In this document: one piece after another, positions 8,542 to 18,720 of the stretch
Numbering within the stretch: position 1 is the stretch's first letter
Layout of the letters: each line of letters opens with the position of its first letter
Source: an uncultured Oscillatoriales cyanobacterium
Lineage (GTDB): Bacteria; Cyanobacteriota; Cyanobacteriia; Cyanobacteriales; Microcoleaceae
Direction of reading: 5' to 3'
Length of the DNA: 64,000 bases
Assembly: GCA_903893625.1 (NCBI GenBank)
Contig: CAITND010000095.1
Coordinates: 1-64,000, forward strand
Position numbers and translations under genes: made by a program
Notes under the pieces: generated by a model
Database searches by the model: none
What the model was told of the DNA's origin: nothing
What the model saw: the letters and a program-made list of their open reading frames with translations, nothing else

Positions 8542-8568
8542 TAGAGACACGCCATGGCACGTCTCTAC
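8542..8568 (-). repeat. REP-like palindrome with GTAG foot (GAGAC/GTCTC type)
   Basis: On the minus strand it reads GTAGAGACGTGCCATGGC followed by GTGTCTCTA, a near-perfect palindrome centred on CCATGG with a GTAG start. Non-coding, between the cassette and the ABC permease gene. Confidence 0.5.
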
Positions 8569-8582
8569 AAAGGTTATCCTAC

Positions 8583-8609
8583 CTCCCCCTGCTCCCCCTG
8601 CTCCCCCTG
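8583..8609 (+). repeat. Short tandem repeat, CTCCCCCTG x3
   Basis: Three head-to-tail copies of the 9-mer just upstream of the ABC permease start at 8622. It replaces any visible ribosome binding site. Confidence 0.7.
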
Positions 8610-8621
8610 CTCTCCTAACCT

Positions 8622-9875
8622 ATGGCTTCTCTGGCTCGAAAAAACCTATTTGAAGATATTCCCCGTTTTTTGGTAGCTCAAGCTGGGATTATGTTTGCTG
8701 TCAGTTTAGTCACCATTCAAAATGGGATTTTAACGGGGTTTATTCAGTCTTCCTCGATATTAATTGATCACTCGAAAGCGGATATTTGGATCGCCTCCAA
8801 AGACATGATTCACTTAGAGTTGACCATGCCAATTTCTTTAGAACGGATGACCCAATCTCAGACGGTTTCTGGCGTTGAACGAGCCGAAGCTTTTATTTTT
8901 AGAAATGCGCGTTGGCGTGATCCCCTAGAGAATAAAATTCATGCGGTTACGGTGGTTGGCTCCGATCCAGAGGGAGAATTATTTGCTCCTTGGAATATTA
9001 TAAAAGGAGATGCCAATGCTTTAAAAAAACCTTATACAATTATGATTGATGAGAGCAAATTAGACGCTCTCAAAATTAAAAATATCGGTGATATTGCCAA
9101 GCTTGGAGGATTAGAAGCAAAATTAGGAGGAATTACTCAAGGAACTCAATCAATTGTTAGCAATAGCTTTGTGTTCACCTCTTTAAGAAATGCCAATGCT
9201 TATGTTAATAGTCCTGTAAAAACCCAAACCCTGTGTCAAGTTCAAAATGAGGATTTACAATGTACTCAAAGTTATGAAGATCAATCCTCTAATCAAAAAA
9301 TTGCGAATCTTCCTCCCCCAAGAGCGTTAAATTTAGCTGATCCGATCACTTATGTTTTAATTAAGGCAAAACCCGGTGAAGATTTGACCCAACTGAAGCA
9401 AAAACTAGAGGATGCTTTACCCGATGATGTCCAGGTTTTTACCCGTGAAGAAATGTCTATGGTGATGCAAACTTTTTGGCAAAAACGCACCGGAGTTGGA
9501 TTTGTTCTCAGTTTAGGCGCGGCGGTGGGAATATTAGTCGGGATGGTGGTTGTCGGACAAATCCTTTATTCCTCCGTTACTGACCACTTAAAGGAATTTG
9601 GAACCCTGAAGGCGATGGGAGCGTCCGACTGGGTGATCTACGGGATTATTTTAGAGCAGGCCCTCTGGATGGCGGTTTTAGGTTATATTCCAGGTATGGC
9701 CCTCTGTTTAGGCGTAGCATCCTGGGCCAGTGCGACCCAAGGAATTTTGATTTTAATTACCCCGTTATCCGCTTTAGGGGTATTGGGGTTAACGGTTGCG
9801 ATGTGTACGGGGTCGGCATTTTTCGCCATTCAGAAAGTCACCAAAGTTGATCCGGTGATTGTGTTTAAAGCTTGA
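8622..9875 (+). CDS. ABC transporter permease, DevC-like (FtsX/MacB family)
   Basis: 417 residues. One N-terminal membrane helix (about 18-40), a large extracytoplasmic domain (about 45-285) and three C-terminal helices (about 295-325, 340-370, 380-405) give the 1+3 topology of MacB/FtsX permeases. It resembles heterocyst DevC, which works with DevA ATPase and DevB adaptor in tripartite export. The extracytoplasmic domain carries two Cys residues close together (TLCQVQNEDLQCTQ). The cognate ATPase gene follows 218 bp downstream; no DevB-like adaptor is visible here. Substrate unknown. Confidence 0.8.
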   Translation: MASLARKNLFEDIPRFLVAQAGIMFAVSLVTIQNGILTGFIQSSSILIDHSKADIWIASKDMIHLELTMPISLERMTQSQTVSGVERAEAFIFRNARWRDPLENKIHAVTVVGSDPEGELFAPWNIIKGDANALKKPYTIMIDESKLDALKIKNIGDIAKLGGLEAKLGGITQGTQSIVSNSFVFTSLRNANAYVNSPVKTQTLCQVQNEDLQCTQSYEDQSSNQKIANLPPPRALNLADPITYVLIKAKPGEDLTQLKQKLEDALPDDVQVFTREEMSMVMQTFWQKRTGVGFVLSLGAAVGILVGMVVVGQILYSSVTDHLKEFGTLKAMGASDWVIYGIILEQALWMAVLGYIPGMALCLGVASWASATQGILILITPLSALGVLGLTVAMCTGSAFFAIQKVTKVDPVIVFKA

Positions 9876-10093
9876 TGTGATTAATGTTTGAGGGAAGGAT
9901 TGAGTCTGATCACAAGCTTTGGGGACTTTTGAGCTTAGAATAGTAATACTAAACTGTTCAGGATAGTTCATGTTCAGCACTTCCTCTCTGGAATTACTCG
10001 ATTTCCTCAGTAAACTGACAATATACCCTTGTAATTAGTCTATTAGACCCGTCAATTTTTGTTAGAAGCCCACATCATAATTAATTTGGAACG

Positions 10094-10849
10094 ATGATAC
10101 GCACTCAAGTTAGCGAGGCAAAATCCACTATATCCCCCAATCAGGCTACATACTATTCACCGAATGCTAAAGTTAAGCCGATTGGAATCCAAGCTTGTCG
10201 TGTGAAAATGGCTTATAAATCGGGGCGACAAACGGTTCAAGTCCTGCAAAATATTAATTTAGAAGTCGAACAAGGTGATATTCAACTGTTGGTGGGGCCA
10301 AGTGGATCGGGTAAAACAACATTACTATCCATTATTGCAGGACTTTTAACGCCGACTGCTGGACGAGTCTTTTTATTGGGTGAAGAAATTACAAAATTGT
10401 CTCGGACTCAATTAGCAGAGTTTCGTTTACATAATATTGGGTTTATTTTCCAAGGCTTTAATTTATTCCCCGCTTTAACGGCTTTAGAAAATGTGGAATT
10501 AGCTCTGCATCTTAAAGGAATTCGGAAAAAAGTTGCCAGAGAAGAAGCGAAAACCCGTTTAGAACAAGTGGGTTTAGAGGATAAAATTCATCTGTTACCC
10601 CAGGATTTATCAGGGGGTCAAAAACAACGGGTTGCTGTGGCGCGAGCTTTAGCAGGAGAACCTCCATTAATTATGGCGGATGAACCTACAGCCGCCTTAG
10701 ATTCTACCAGTGGTCGGGGAGTAATTGATCTGTTGAGAACCTTAGCAAAACAAGGAAATACTACGGTGTTAATGGTGACACATGATCCTCGAATTATGGA
10801 TGTAGCTGATCGGATTTTGACCTTAGAAGATGGCAGAATTAAAAATTAA
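10094..10849 (+). CDS. ABC transporter ATP-binding protein, DevA-like
   Basis: 251 residues. Seen: Walker A GPSGSGKT (68-75), Q-loop FIFQGFNL (about 117-124), signature LSGGQ (172-176), Walker B LIMADE (192-197) and the switch His in VTHD. The MacB/LolD/DevA subfamily is indicated by the FQGFNLFPALTALENVE stretch. About 38 N-terminal residues precede the domain and are probably variable. It likely energises the permease encoded upstream; the 218-bp gap leaves room for its own promoter. Confidence 0.85.
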   Translation: MIRTQVSEAKSTISPNQATYYSPNAKVKPIGIQACRVKMAYKSGRQTVQVLQNINLEVEQGDIQLLVGPSGSGKTTLLSIIAGLLTPTAGRVFLLGEEITKLSRTQLAEFRLHNIGFIFQGFNLFPALTALENVELALHLKGIRKKVAREEAKTRLEQVGLEDKIHLLPQDLSGGQKQRVAVARALAGEPPLIMADEPTAALDSTSGRGVIDLLRTLAKQGNTTVLMVTHDPRIMDVADRILTLEDGRIKN

Positions 10850-10932
10850 CATTGAAATTGCTTAAGAAACTGGGTTTCGGGCTATTATTTAGGGATAAAA
10901 TCAAGATTTATCGTTCAGAAACCCAGCTTTTG

Positions 10933-11215
10933 TTAATTTTTCCAATTCTTTTCCGCCTGTTCTAAAACATAAGCAGAAACCGCTTGAATTTCCACTTCCG
11001 TTAACCGATCTTTGTAAGCAGACATATTATTTTTACCATTACTAACTAAGGATGAAATTGTATCTAAGGTATCAACATGATTATGTTCTAAATCTTTTTT
11101 ATTTAAGGTTTTTTCCCCGTCTTACAATATTTCCTCCCTCCGCATGGCATCCCATACATTGCACTTCAAATATTTGCGCTCCATGATCAATATTAACAGC
11201 TAATGCAGTGGAATC
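10933..11215 (-). pseudogene. Cytochrome c6 (petJ-like) relic with +1 frameshift and lost 5' end
   Basis: Reading the minus strand, one frame gives VNIDHGAQIFEVQCMGCHAE, with the CxxCH haem motif, through GGNIVRRGK; a second frame continues TLNKKDLEHNHVDTLDT and then SNGKNNMSAYKDRLTEVE up to the TAA at 10933. Together these match the body of cytochrome c6, including the Met ligand region. The frames join at a run of six A (complement near 11111-11116) where five would keep the frame, so a single-base insertion breaks the gene. The signal peptide and start are missing; that DNA is now occupied by repeats (11225-11344). Confidence 0.8.
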
Positions 11216-11378
11216 AACAGATAGGTACAAGTAGTGCAGTGCGAGCGTCCTCACTCGCTAGGATTTATCAGCGTCCTCGCTAAATTATATCGTTTAAATG
11301 CTAAACAGCTTATGTGCTGCGTGCGCTGCGCTTACGCACCCTACGGTGTAGATAGAATAATGCTTAGAAATTTGATAA
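11216..11378. repeat. Repeat-rich spacer upstream of the cytochrome relic, with GTAG-footed palindrome at 11318-11344
   Basis: Contains GTGCGAGCG with an inverted CTCGC partner (about 11237-11262) and, on the minus strand at 11344-11318, GTAGGGTGCGTAAGCGC followed by its complement GCGCACGCA. The second has the GTAG foot of REP elements. These repeats replace the expected 5' end of the cytochrome gene. Confidence 0.5.
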
Positions 11379-11834
11379 TTAGGGTAAATAATTAGAATTG
11401 ATAATATCTTCTAAAGAAAAGGGCGATTCAAGGGGAAATAAATCAATGGGTAGTTGATATTTTTGTAACGTATAGATTCTAGCTTTATCATAACAATCAA
11501 GGAATATTTCATCTAACAAATTCCTTAAACTGGGACTATCTTCTAAGGATAAATTCATTTGTAATCGTTGTTCTACAATGGTATTGCGCCATCCTCTAGC
11601 ATTATATTCTTTTTCGCTTTGCCAATAGTTTAACTTTAATAAATGTTCAATTAATACAATTAGGCGGTTTTTTACTTCTTTTTTCTCACTTCTTCCCATA
11701 CTATCAATTTCCTCAATTAAATTATTAATATCCACCTGATTCCACTTGCCTTCTTGCAATAATTTAGAGGTTTGAAGTAACCATAAATAATAATCTTGTT
11801 CATATAAAGTGTTGTTTTGAGATAAAGTTTCCAT
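11379..11834 (-). CDS. DUF29 family protein
   Basis: 151 residues from ATG 11834 (METLSQNNTLYEQDYYLWL). Seen: the DUF29 pattern of YEQDYYLWLLQTSKLLQEGK, then NNLIEEIDSMGRSEKKEV, ending with LPIDLFPLESPFSLEDII. Mostly helical, soluble. The family is abundant in cyanobacteria and has no proven function. A paralogue is encoded at 35212-35640. The longer frame to 11942 adds hydrophobic residues foreign to the family, so I rejected it. Confidence 0.85.
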   Translation of the reverse strand: METLSQNNTLYEQDYYLWLLQTSKLLQEGKWNQVDINNLIEEIDSMGRSEKKEVKNRLIVLIEHLLKLNYWQSEKEYNARGWRNTIVEQRLQMNLSLEDSPSLRNLLDEIFLDCYDKARIYTLQKYQLPIDLFPLESPFSLEDIINSNYLP

Positions 11835-11972
11835 CGCATTAACCCTTTTGTTTAAAAGTCTGTTAATTATAACATAAATAATACTCATCCGAAAGAAAAA
11901 GGAGATTTTACACAATTCAATTAAATATGGTATAATCAACAATAGACAAAACTTAATTTAATTTCGCTTCTC

Positions 11973-14123
11973 ATGTCGAATATTCCTCAAATCCTAGCTC
12001 AAGAACTGTCTCTTAAACCCTTCCAAGTAGAAAACGCCCTACAACTGTTTTCTGAGGGGGCAACCATTCCTTTTGTAGCGCGATATCGGAAAGAAATCAC
12101 GGGTTTATTAGATGAAATTCAACTGCGGGATCTTTCGGAACGTTATACCTATTTAACGGAATTAGAAGACCGGAAAAAAAGTATTTTAGAAGCGATCGCA
12201 TCTCAAGATAAACTCACCGATGAACTGCGAGAAAAAATTGAAATCTGTTTACAGAAAACGGAACTAGAAGATTTATATTTACCCTATAAACCTAAACGCA
12301 GAACTCGCGCCACCGTTGCGAGAGAAAAAGGATTAGAAACCCTAGCTCAATTTATTGCTAATTTTAATCAACCCAATTCCCTAACCGTTGCTTTAGAAGC
12401 GGAAGCCGAAAAATATATTTCTGAAGAAAAAGGCGTTAAAACCGTTGAAGAAGCCTTAAATGGTGCTTCTGATATTTTAGCAGAAATGGTGTCCGAGAAA
12501 GCGAATTTACGAGCCTATTTACGGGATTATTTGATGAGGAAAGGAGTATTTGCTTCCCTAGTAAAAGATGACCATTCCGAAGGAAGCACCAAGTTTGAAA
12601 TGTATCGCCAATATCGAGAAAACGTACAGGATATTAAACCCCATAATCTGTTAGCTTTATTTCGGGGAGAAACGGAAGGAATCTTAAAAGTAGAAATTGA
12701 ATTTGATGAGGATTTTGTTTTATCTTATTTAGAATCTCAGGAAATTAAAACCAAAAATCCGATCATTAGAAAATTTTATCAACCGATGTTAAAAGATGCC
12801 TTTAATCGGTTAATGAAAACATCGTTAATGAGTGAAGTTAGAAACGATCGCAAAGCCTACGCCGATTTAGAATCAATTAAAACCTTTGAAGCGAATTTAA
12901 GAGAATTATTACTCGCCTCACCTGCGGGAATGAAACCCACCTTAGCCATTGACCCAGGATTTAGAACAGGATGCAAAGTTTCAGTGTTATCAGAAACCGG
13001 AAAGTTCTGTGAATATCATACCATTTTCCCCTATCAAGCGGAAGGTCAACGTCAAGATGCTGCGAAAAAAATTAAACAACTGATTGAAAAATATAAAATA
13101 GAATTAATCGCCATTGGAAACGGAACCGCCGGACGAGAAACCGATGAATTTATAACAGAAATTATCACTAAATTAGACCGCAAACCGATAAAAGTCATGG
13201 TGAATGAATCCGGTGCATCGATTTATTCTGCAAGTGATGTGGCGCGACAAGAATTCCCCGATTTAGACTTAACGGTGCGGGGTGCAATTAGTATCGGACG
13301 ACGGTTACAAGATCCCTTAGCAGAATTAGTTAAAATTGATCCAAAATCGATTGGTGTGGGACAATATCAACACGATGTCGATCAGAAATTATTGAAGAAA
13401 AAACTCGATGATACCGTCGAAAGTTGTGTTAACTATGTGGGAGTAGAATTAAATACCGCCTCCAAAGAATTATTAACCTTTGTTTCAGGAATTACCCCAA
13501 CAGTTGCTCAAAATATTGTCAATTATCGCAATGAAAATGGAGCCTTTAAAACCCGTAAGGAATTATTAAAAGTTGCAAAATTAGTCCCTAAAGCGTTTCA
13601 ACAGGCGGCGGGATTTTTAAGAATTCGAGGGGGTGTTAATCCTTTAGATAATACCGCCGTGCACCCAGAAAGTTATGCAGTTGTCGAAGTCATGGCGAAA
13701 GATGTAGGGGTTACGCTGAATAATATTAGTCAATTTAAGGATAAAATTAAATCCGTTAAACTGGATAAATATGTCACCGATAAGATTGGAATTCCGACCT
13801 TAAAAGACATTATCAGCGAATTAGAAAAACCTGGACGAGATCCCCGTGCGGAGTTCAAATATGCCACGTTCAAAGAAGGAATTAAAGAAATATCCGATTT
13901 AAAAATAGGCATGGAATTAGAAGGAAGTGTGACGAATGTAGTTGCTTTTGGTGCATTTGTTGATATTGGAGTGCATCAAGATGGCTTAGTTCATATTTCC
14001 CAACTCGCTGATCAATTTGTCGATGATCCGAATAAATTTGTTAAAGTTGGACAAGTGGTAAAAGTGCGGGTGATGGAAATTAACGAAAAGTTAAAACGGA
14101 TTAGTTTAACGATGAAATTGTAA
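11973..14123 (+). CDS. tex: Tex-family RNA-binding protein (YqgF/RNase H-like, HhH, S1 domains)
   Basis: 716 residues, standard for Tex. Order: N-terminal helical region with FVARYRKEITGLLDEIQLRDL, helical central bundle, YqgF-type RNase H-like domain (PTLAIDPGFRTGCKVSVL, about 325-450), helix-hairpin-helix (GITPTVAQNIVNYRNENG, about 500-570) and C-terminal S1 domain (LEGSVTNVVAFGAFVDIG to LKRISLTM, about 645-715). Tex binds nucleic acids and affects transcription and RNA turnover, acting in the cytoplasm. It starts 139 bp from and divergent to the DUF29 gene, with a HIP1 site near 12194. Confidence 0.95.
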   Translation: MSNIPQILAQELSLKPFQVENALQLFSEGATIPFVARYRKEITGLLDEIQLRDLSERYTYLTELEDRKKSILEAIASQDKLTDELREKIEICLQKTELEDLYLPYKPKRRTRATVAREKGLETLAQFIANFNQPNSLTVALEAEAEKYISEEKGVKTVEEALNGASDILAEMVSEKANLRAYLRDYLMRKGVFASLVKDDHSEGSTKFEMYRQYRENVQDIKPHNLLALFRGETEGILKVEIEFDEDFVLSYLESQEIKTKNPIIRKFYQPMLKDAFNRLMKTSLMSEVRNDRKAYADLESIKTFEANLRELLLASPAGMKPTLAIDPGFRTGCKVSVLSETGKFCEYHTIFPYQAEGQRQDAAKKIKQLIEKYKIELIAIGNGTAGRETDEFITEIITKLDRKPIKVMVNESGASIYSASDVARQEFPDLDLTVRGAISIGRRLQDPLAELVKIDPKSIGVGQYQHDVDQKLLKKKLDDTVESCVNYVGVELNTASKELLTFVSGITPTVAQNIVNYRNENGAFKTRKELLKVAKLVPKAFQQAAGFLRIRGGVNPLDNTAVHPESYAVVEVMAKDVGVTLNNISQFKDKIKSVKLDKYVTDKIGIPTLKDIISELEKPGRDPRAEFKYATFKEGIKEISDLKIGMELEGSVTNVVAFGAFVDIGVHQDGLVHISQLADQFVDDPNKFVKVGQVVKVRVMEINEKLKRISLTMKL

Positions 14124-14275
14124 GCTATTCTTTCCCCTGGTTCCCTATTTTCAATGAAGGCTCTCCCGAACTTATGGTGATAACACCAGCAAAAGTTTTA
14201 ACTGGAGATAGAGCCTCCTCAAAGTCATTTCTATGTTCTACCCAGAAACAAGTAAACCCGACACCTAATATGCTT

Positions 14276-14704
14276 CTACAATTTTATCATTTGATTCATA
14301 GAATCTTCTAACTGTTTTAATAAACTATCCACATCTTTTCCTACTTGTTGAAAACAGTCGGGAGGAGTCGGATTAGATTCAAAATAAATTAATTGGACAT
14401 GATCAAAACCAATTCCAATCATTAATACTTCTTTTTCCGGTTGATACCCATCTACAATTCCTAAGATTTCTTGTAAGCGATTTTGAACACTTTCATTGAG
14501 TTGTTCAATGGCAGATTTCGGACAAGCAACAAAATGGGGGGTGGGTTTGAGATCAATTCCCAGGGTATCCGCTTGTTCTCCCCATTGTAAGTGTAAACCC
14601 CAAGCTAAGGCGGCTAATTCCTGACGGTTAGCTTTCACAAACTGATCTAACTGACTTTGCCAACTTTGCTGTCCTAAATTGGGTTGATTGCTATCAAGTT
14701 TCAT
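14276..14704 (-). CDS. Conserved-looking hypothetical protein
   Basis: 142 residues from ATG 14704 (MKLDSNQPN); a GTG at 14728 would add eight. No recognised domain. The N-terminal half is Gln/Trp-rich and helical (LDQFVKANRQELAALAWGLHLQWG), then FVACPKSAIEQLN, a probable strand EVLMIGIGFDHVQLIYFE and a C-terminal amphipathic helix. No signal peptide or membrane segment, so probably soluble. Monocistronic. Confidence 0.55.
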   Translation of the reverse strand: MKLDSNQPNLGQQSWQSQLDQFVKANRQELAALAWGLHLQWGEQADTLGIDLKPTPHFVACPKSAIEQLNESVQNRLQEILGIVDGYQPEKEVLMIGIGFDHVQLIYFESNPTPPDCFQQVGKDVDSLLKQLEDSMNQMIKL

Positions 14705-15149
14705 TATTATTTCAATACTGGTTTTCACTAAGATCCTATTTTAATTGGTTATGGGTCAATTCTCTCAAATTTTGTTAATCTCTGTCGATGTACTGATGAA
14801 CTGTAGGCGAATTTTGAGAGACTTGGTTAACTTAATCCGTATTTTTGAGGAATTAGAGATGCAATTGATAACTCAGTATCCCTAAAAATACGGAAATCTC
14901 AAAAATTGATGTATATTAATTCACTTTTAAAAAATAACTTATTCTGATTAACACAAACTAAATTTGAGGAACTTTTAACCACTAAAACTCGTCTTTGGTA
15001 TTCATAAAATTCCTTTGTAAATTAGACTTTAACCGATCTTTACCTCTGCTAATTATTGATCGAATTTAGTTTAAGATTTTCCTGATTAATTTGAGAAATC
15101 TTGAAAAAATAGTATAGGCATTATGAGTTTTTGAGAGGAAAATTTGATC
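14705..15149. other. Intergenic region, 445 bp, between divergent genes
   Basis: AT-rich, holds the inverted repeat at 14836-14894 and, just before the exoprotein, a good ribosome binding site (GAGAGGAAA, 15133-15141). No ORF or RNA gene recognised. Promoters for both flanking genes must lie here. Confidence 0.5.
14836..14894. promoter_or_regulatory. Inverted repeat upstream of the RTX/Calx-beta gene
   Basis: TCCGTATTTTT (14836-14846) and AAAAATACGGA (14884-14894) are perfect 11-bp inverted arms around a 37-nt loop. They lie about 255 bp before the exoprotein start. The downstream arm is not followed by a T-run, so a terminator is unlikely; a protein-binding site or mRNA leader fold is possible. 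Confidence 0.35.
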
Positions 15150-18100
15150 ATGAGTCTTAACAATTATAATTCGGGAAATTTATTCTTCAGTTCGTCCCAG
15201 ATGATAATTCCCGATCCTCAAACATTATCTTTTCCTTTAGGAATTAATGTTCCTGTGGGAAGAAATTCTACACCGATCACTGCTATGGAAATGAATTCTC
15301 TACCCACCGCTAATGCAGATTTAATTATGGGTACAGGGTTTCAGGATAATATTTTTGCTTTAGCTGGAAATGATACTGTTTATGGTTTAGAGGGAAATGA
15401 TATTTTAGGAGGAAATCAACAAGCAGATCTGATTTTTGGAAATCAAGGAAATGATAGTCTTTATGGGGGTCAAGATCAGGATACTTTAGCAGGAGGTCAA
15501 GATTTGGATCAGATTTTTGGAGATGGGGGGAATGATCTAATTTTTGGCGATCGCGGTGAAGATACATTATTTGGAAATCAGGATAACGATATAATTTATG
15601 GGGGAAAAGAGAATGATTTAGTCACAGGAGGAGACGGTAATGATCAATTATTCGGTGATTTTGGAGATGATATTCTCTATGGAGATTTTGGCGCAGATAC
15701 GGTAACGGGTGGAGACGGAAATGATCTATTTTATATTGGGAAAACGATGGGAGGAGTCGCTCTGGCTGATGCTGATATTATCGAAGATTTTAGCTTAAAT
15801 CAAGATTCTATTGGATTATTAGAAGATTTGACTTTTAGTGGTTTGAATATTAATCAAGGAACAGGACAATATATCAATGATACGATTATTCAGGATAAAA
15901 ATTCTAATGAATATTTGGCAATTATCAAAAATGTAAATAGCAATAGTCTCACTTCTGATGATTTTATCTTCAAGGGTTCTGATCCGACTCCATCACCAAC
16001 CCCCGACCCAACTCCAATACCGACCCCATCACCAACCCCCGACCCAACCCCTGTACCCACACCCTCACCAACTCCAGACCCAACTCCTAACCCAACCCCT
16101 GTACCGACCCCATCACCCACACCCGACCCAACCCCTGTACCAACTCCATCACCCACACCAACGCCAGTACCGACCCCATCACCCACACCAACTCCCGACC
16201 CAACTCCAATACCGACTCCATCACCCACACCAACTCCAGTACCGACCCCATCGCCAACGCCAACACCTCTGAGTATCTTAGCGTTTAGTGGTGCTAATTT
16301 TAGTGTTAATGAAAATGGCACATCTCAATTCGATGTGAGTGTAACTCGGACAGGGAATAGTGTTGGAAATGTTGGAGTTACAGTTAATCTTAATAATAGC
16401 ACAGCAACCGCACCGGATGACTATAATAATAGTCCCATTGCTGTTAACTTTACGGATGGAGATACAACCCCAAAAATCGTTACAATTCCCATTGTGGATG
16501 ACTCCTTAGTTGAAGGAGATGAAACCGTTAATCTAAGTTTCAGTAATATTATTGGGAATGCTGTATTAGGAACTCAATCTAGTGCAACTTTAACGATTTT
16601 AGACAATGACGTCTTAACAAACCCTGGAACGTTAGCTTTTAGTATTGGCAATATTGATATTAATGAAAATGCCGGAATAGCAACTGTAACTGTTAACCGT
16701 ACTGGGGGAACTGATGGCATTGTTGGGGTGAATTATGCCACCAGTAATGGAAATGCGATCGCCGGAAATGACTATACTGCTACATCAGGAACATTAACCT
16801 TTGCTGCGGGAGAAACCAGTCAAACCTTTGGGGTTAATATTCTCGATGATACCTTAGTTGAAGGTAATGAAACCTTTAATCTCAATTTAAGTAATATTAC
16901 CGGAGGAGCAACATTAGGAACACTCACCACTTCTACTATCACAATTGTCGAAAATGATCTGGCGAATTCGGGTATTATTGCCTTTAATAGTGGGAATTTT
17001 AGTATTAATGAGAATGGTACATCTGTTAATACCATTACCCTTAACCGCACGGGAGGAAGTAACGGTTTAGTTACAGCACAAATTACCCCAACGGATGGAA
17101 CGGCAACAGCTATTTCAGATTATACCAATACTCCCCTAACAGTAACATTTCCTGATGGAGATATAACCCCAAAAACGATTACAATTCCGGTGATTGATGA
17201 TACAATCTTTGAACCTACGGAAACCGTTGATTTAGGTTTAACCCTAACCGCAGGAACCGCAATAGTTGGAACCCAAAACACCGCAATATTGCAAATTATT
17301 GATAATGATCCCAGTGATAATCTCCAGTTAAATAGTGCCACCTATTTAGGAACTACTGGAAATGATAGCGCGGCATCGGTGGAAATTTCGCCCGTTGATA
17401 ATAATATTATTGTGGCGGGTAATTTTAACGGTGTCGGAGAAATTCAACGGTTACAAAATGGTAATACTGCTCCATTATCGAATACCCCATTAGGAGGAGT
17501 TGTTAATGATTTAGATGTGGAGCGAGATAGTGGGGAAATTGTGACCGTTGGGGATTTTGGAATTAAAGTTTATAACCCCACCGCCAATACGGTTTTATGG
17601 TCACAACCGGGTAATTTTAATCGAGTAGCGATCGCTAACGATGGTACAGTTGCTACTTTAAATAATAGTACCGATACCGTCAGCTTATGGAGTCCGACCG
17701 GAACCTTATTAACTAGCACAACCTTAATGGGAACCAATGTTAATCCGGCGGATATTGCTATTGACCCAACAACCAAAAAAGTCTTTGTTACGGGGTATAA
17801 TCAAGTTAGCAGTAATTTAAAAACTCCCTTTTTACGAGGGTTTGATTCTTCGCTCAATTTATTATGGAAAACCTGGGACTTTAGTGCTTCTGAAGTCACC
17901 GGACAGAACTTAGGTGCAGATACAAGCGGAGAACGCATTATTATTGGTCAAGATGGCGGACTCTATTTCTTAGGAAAAACCGACGGAGGAAATAACGTTT
18001 TTCAACGCAATGGTCAAACCATTACTCAAACCTTAGCTACCCTAGTTAATGTGGATTCTTTTAATAATTTCTCCGGTGCGGGTGCGGGGTCTTTCACCTT

Positions 18101-18548
18101 TCATAGCAAAATTAATCCCAATACGGGAACAATAGATCAAGGTCAATTTATTGTCACCCGCACGAGCACAGGCGCGAATAGTTTTACCCCCAATTCGATT
18201 ACGGCTGATGAATTTGGTAATGTATATATAGGAGGATCTTCCGCTTTTCAAGTGCAAAATCGTCCCTCTAAAACCATTAATAGTCAACCCGTTGGTGCTT
18301 ATACCTTGGGAGAAATGACCGTGTTAGGACTATCGGCTGATTATACTGTCCGAAAATTCTGGACTCCTTTAACCCAAACGGGTGACGCAGATGGCGCTAA
18401 AGGAAGTGTGAATGGTTTTACCGTTGCGAAGGGTCAAGCGGTAATTGTGGGAACAGTAACACAACCCTCTGTTCCCACAACAACTAATGCTATTAATCCT
18501 AATCCATTAGGAGGGAATGATGCTTATTTAGCCACTTGGTCAGTTTAG
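15150..18548 (+). CDS. Large RTX-repeat / Calx-beta surface or secreted protein
   Basis: 1,132 residues from ATG 15150, which follows a clear GAGAGGAAA ribosome binding site. Order: short N-terminus; about 14 RTX-like nonapeptides (GNDxxxGxxG type, residues about 55-200) that bind Ca2+; a Pro/Thr/Ser linker of DPTPxPTPSP units (about 277-375); three Calx-beta domains (about 378-490, 495-605, 610-720), each opening FSxNENG or INENAG and closing LTILDND-like; a C-terminal beta-propeller-like region ending [12 protein letters not shown]. No classical signal peptide, as expected for type I secretion. Likely cell-surface, adhesion or gliding related (inference). The RTX block is N-terminal, whereas type I substrates usually carry it at the C-terminus. 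Confidence 0.8.
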   Translation: MSLNNYNSGNLFFSSSQMIIPDPQTLSFPLGINVPVGRNSTPITAMEMNSLPTANADLIMGTGFQDNIFALAGNDTVYGLEGNDILGGNQQADLIFGNQGNDSLYGGQDQDTLAGGQDLDQIFGDGGNDLIFGDRGEDTLFGNQDNDIIYGGKENDLVTGGDGNDQLFGDFGDDILYGDFGADTVTGGDGNDLFYIGKTMGGVALADADIIEDFSLNQDSIGLLEDLTFSGLNINQGTGQYINDTIIQDKNSNEYLAIIKNVNSNSLTSDDFIFKGSDPTPSPTPDPTPIPTPSPTPDPTPVPTPSPTPDPTPNPTPVPTPSPTPDPTPVPTPSPTPTPVPTPSPTPTPDPTPIPTPSPTPTPVPTPSPTPTPLSILAFSGANFSVNENGTSQFDVSVTRTGNSVGNVGVTVNLNNSTATAPDDYNNSPIAVNFTDGDTTPKIVTIPIVDDSLVEGDETVNLSFSNIIGNAVLGTQSSATLTILDNDVLTNPGTLAFSIGNIDINENAGIATVTVNRTGGTDGIVGVNYATSNGNAIAGNDYTATSGTLTFAAGETSQTFGVNILDDTLVEGNETFNLNLSNITGGATLGTLTTSTITIVENDLANSGIIAFNSGNFSINENGTSVNTITLNRTGGSNGLVTAQITPTDGTATAISDYTNTPLTVTFPDGDITPKTITIPVIDDTIFEPTETVDLGLTLTAGTAIVGTQNTAILQIIDNDPSDNLQLNSATYLGTTGNDSAASVEISPVDNNIIVAGNFNGVGEIQRLQNGNTAPLSNTPLGGVVNDLDVERDSGEIVTVGDFGIKVYNPTANTVLWSQPGNFNRVAIANDGTVATLNNSTDTVSLWSPTGTLLTSTTLMGTNVNPADIAIDPTTKKVFVTGYNQVSSNLKTPFLRGFDSSLNLLWKTWDFSASEVTGQNLGADTSGERIIIGQDGGLYFLGKTDGGNNVFQRNGQTITQTLATLVNVDSFNNFSGAGAGSFTFHSKINPNTGTIDQGQFIVTRTSTGANSFTPNSITADEFGNVYIGGSSAFQVQNRPSKTINSQPVGAYTLGEMTVLGLSADYTVRKFWTPLTQTGDADGAKGSVNGFTVAKGQAVIVGTVTQPSVPTTTNAINPNPLGGNDAYLATWSV
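15981..16269 (+). repeat. Low-complexity Pro/Thr/Ser-coding repeat
   Basis: Tandem CCNACNCCN-type repeats encoding DPTPxPTPSPTP units inside the RTX/Calx-beta gene. The units are 6-12 codons long with third-position drift, so length variation by slippage is likely. The two other frames and the antisense stay open across it purely because of composition. Confidence 0.85.
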
Positions 18549-18553
18549 CTCAC

Positions 18554-18640
18554 AAACCGGGTTTCTCCAATCTTCAGAAACCGGGTTTCTCCATAAAACT
18601 TGATGGAGACTCACAGATAACGTTTAGAAACCCGGTTTCT
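18554..18640. repeat. Cluster of AGAAACCSGGTTTCT palindromes
   Basis: Three copies: AAACCGGGTTTCT (18554-18566), AGAAACCGGGTTTCT (18576-18590) and AGAAACCCGGTTTCT (18626-18640), just after the exoprotein stop. The same 15-mer or a close variant recurs at 3195, 10865, 42838, 48398, 60454 and 60507. They could also act as terminator hairpins. Confidence 0.65.
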
Positions 18641-18720
18641 ATAATCTGCGTCTATAGATTAGAATACACTCCCACTTTTATTTTCTACATCTAACCTGTA
18701 AATTCTCACACGCACTCACT

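Noticed and set aside
15890-16321. 143-codon antisense frame with GVGVGDG repeats opposite the Pro/Thr linker
   Set aside because: Composition artefact of the CCN-ACN repeats; no start signal and no family.
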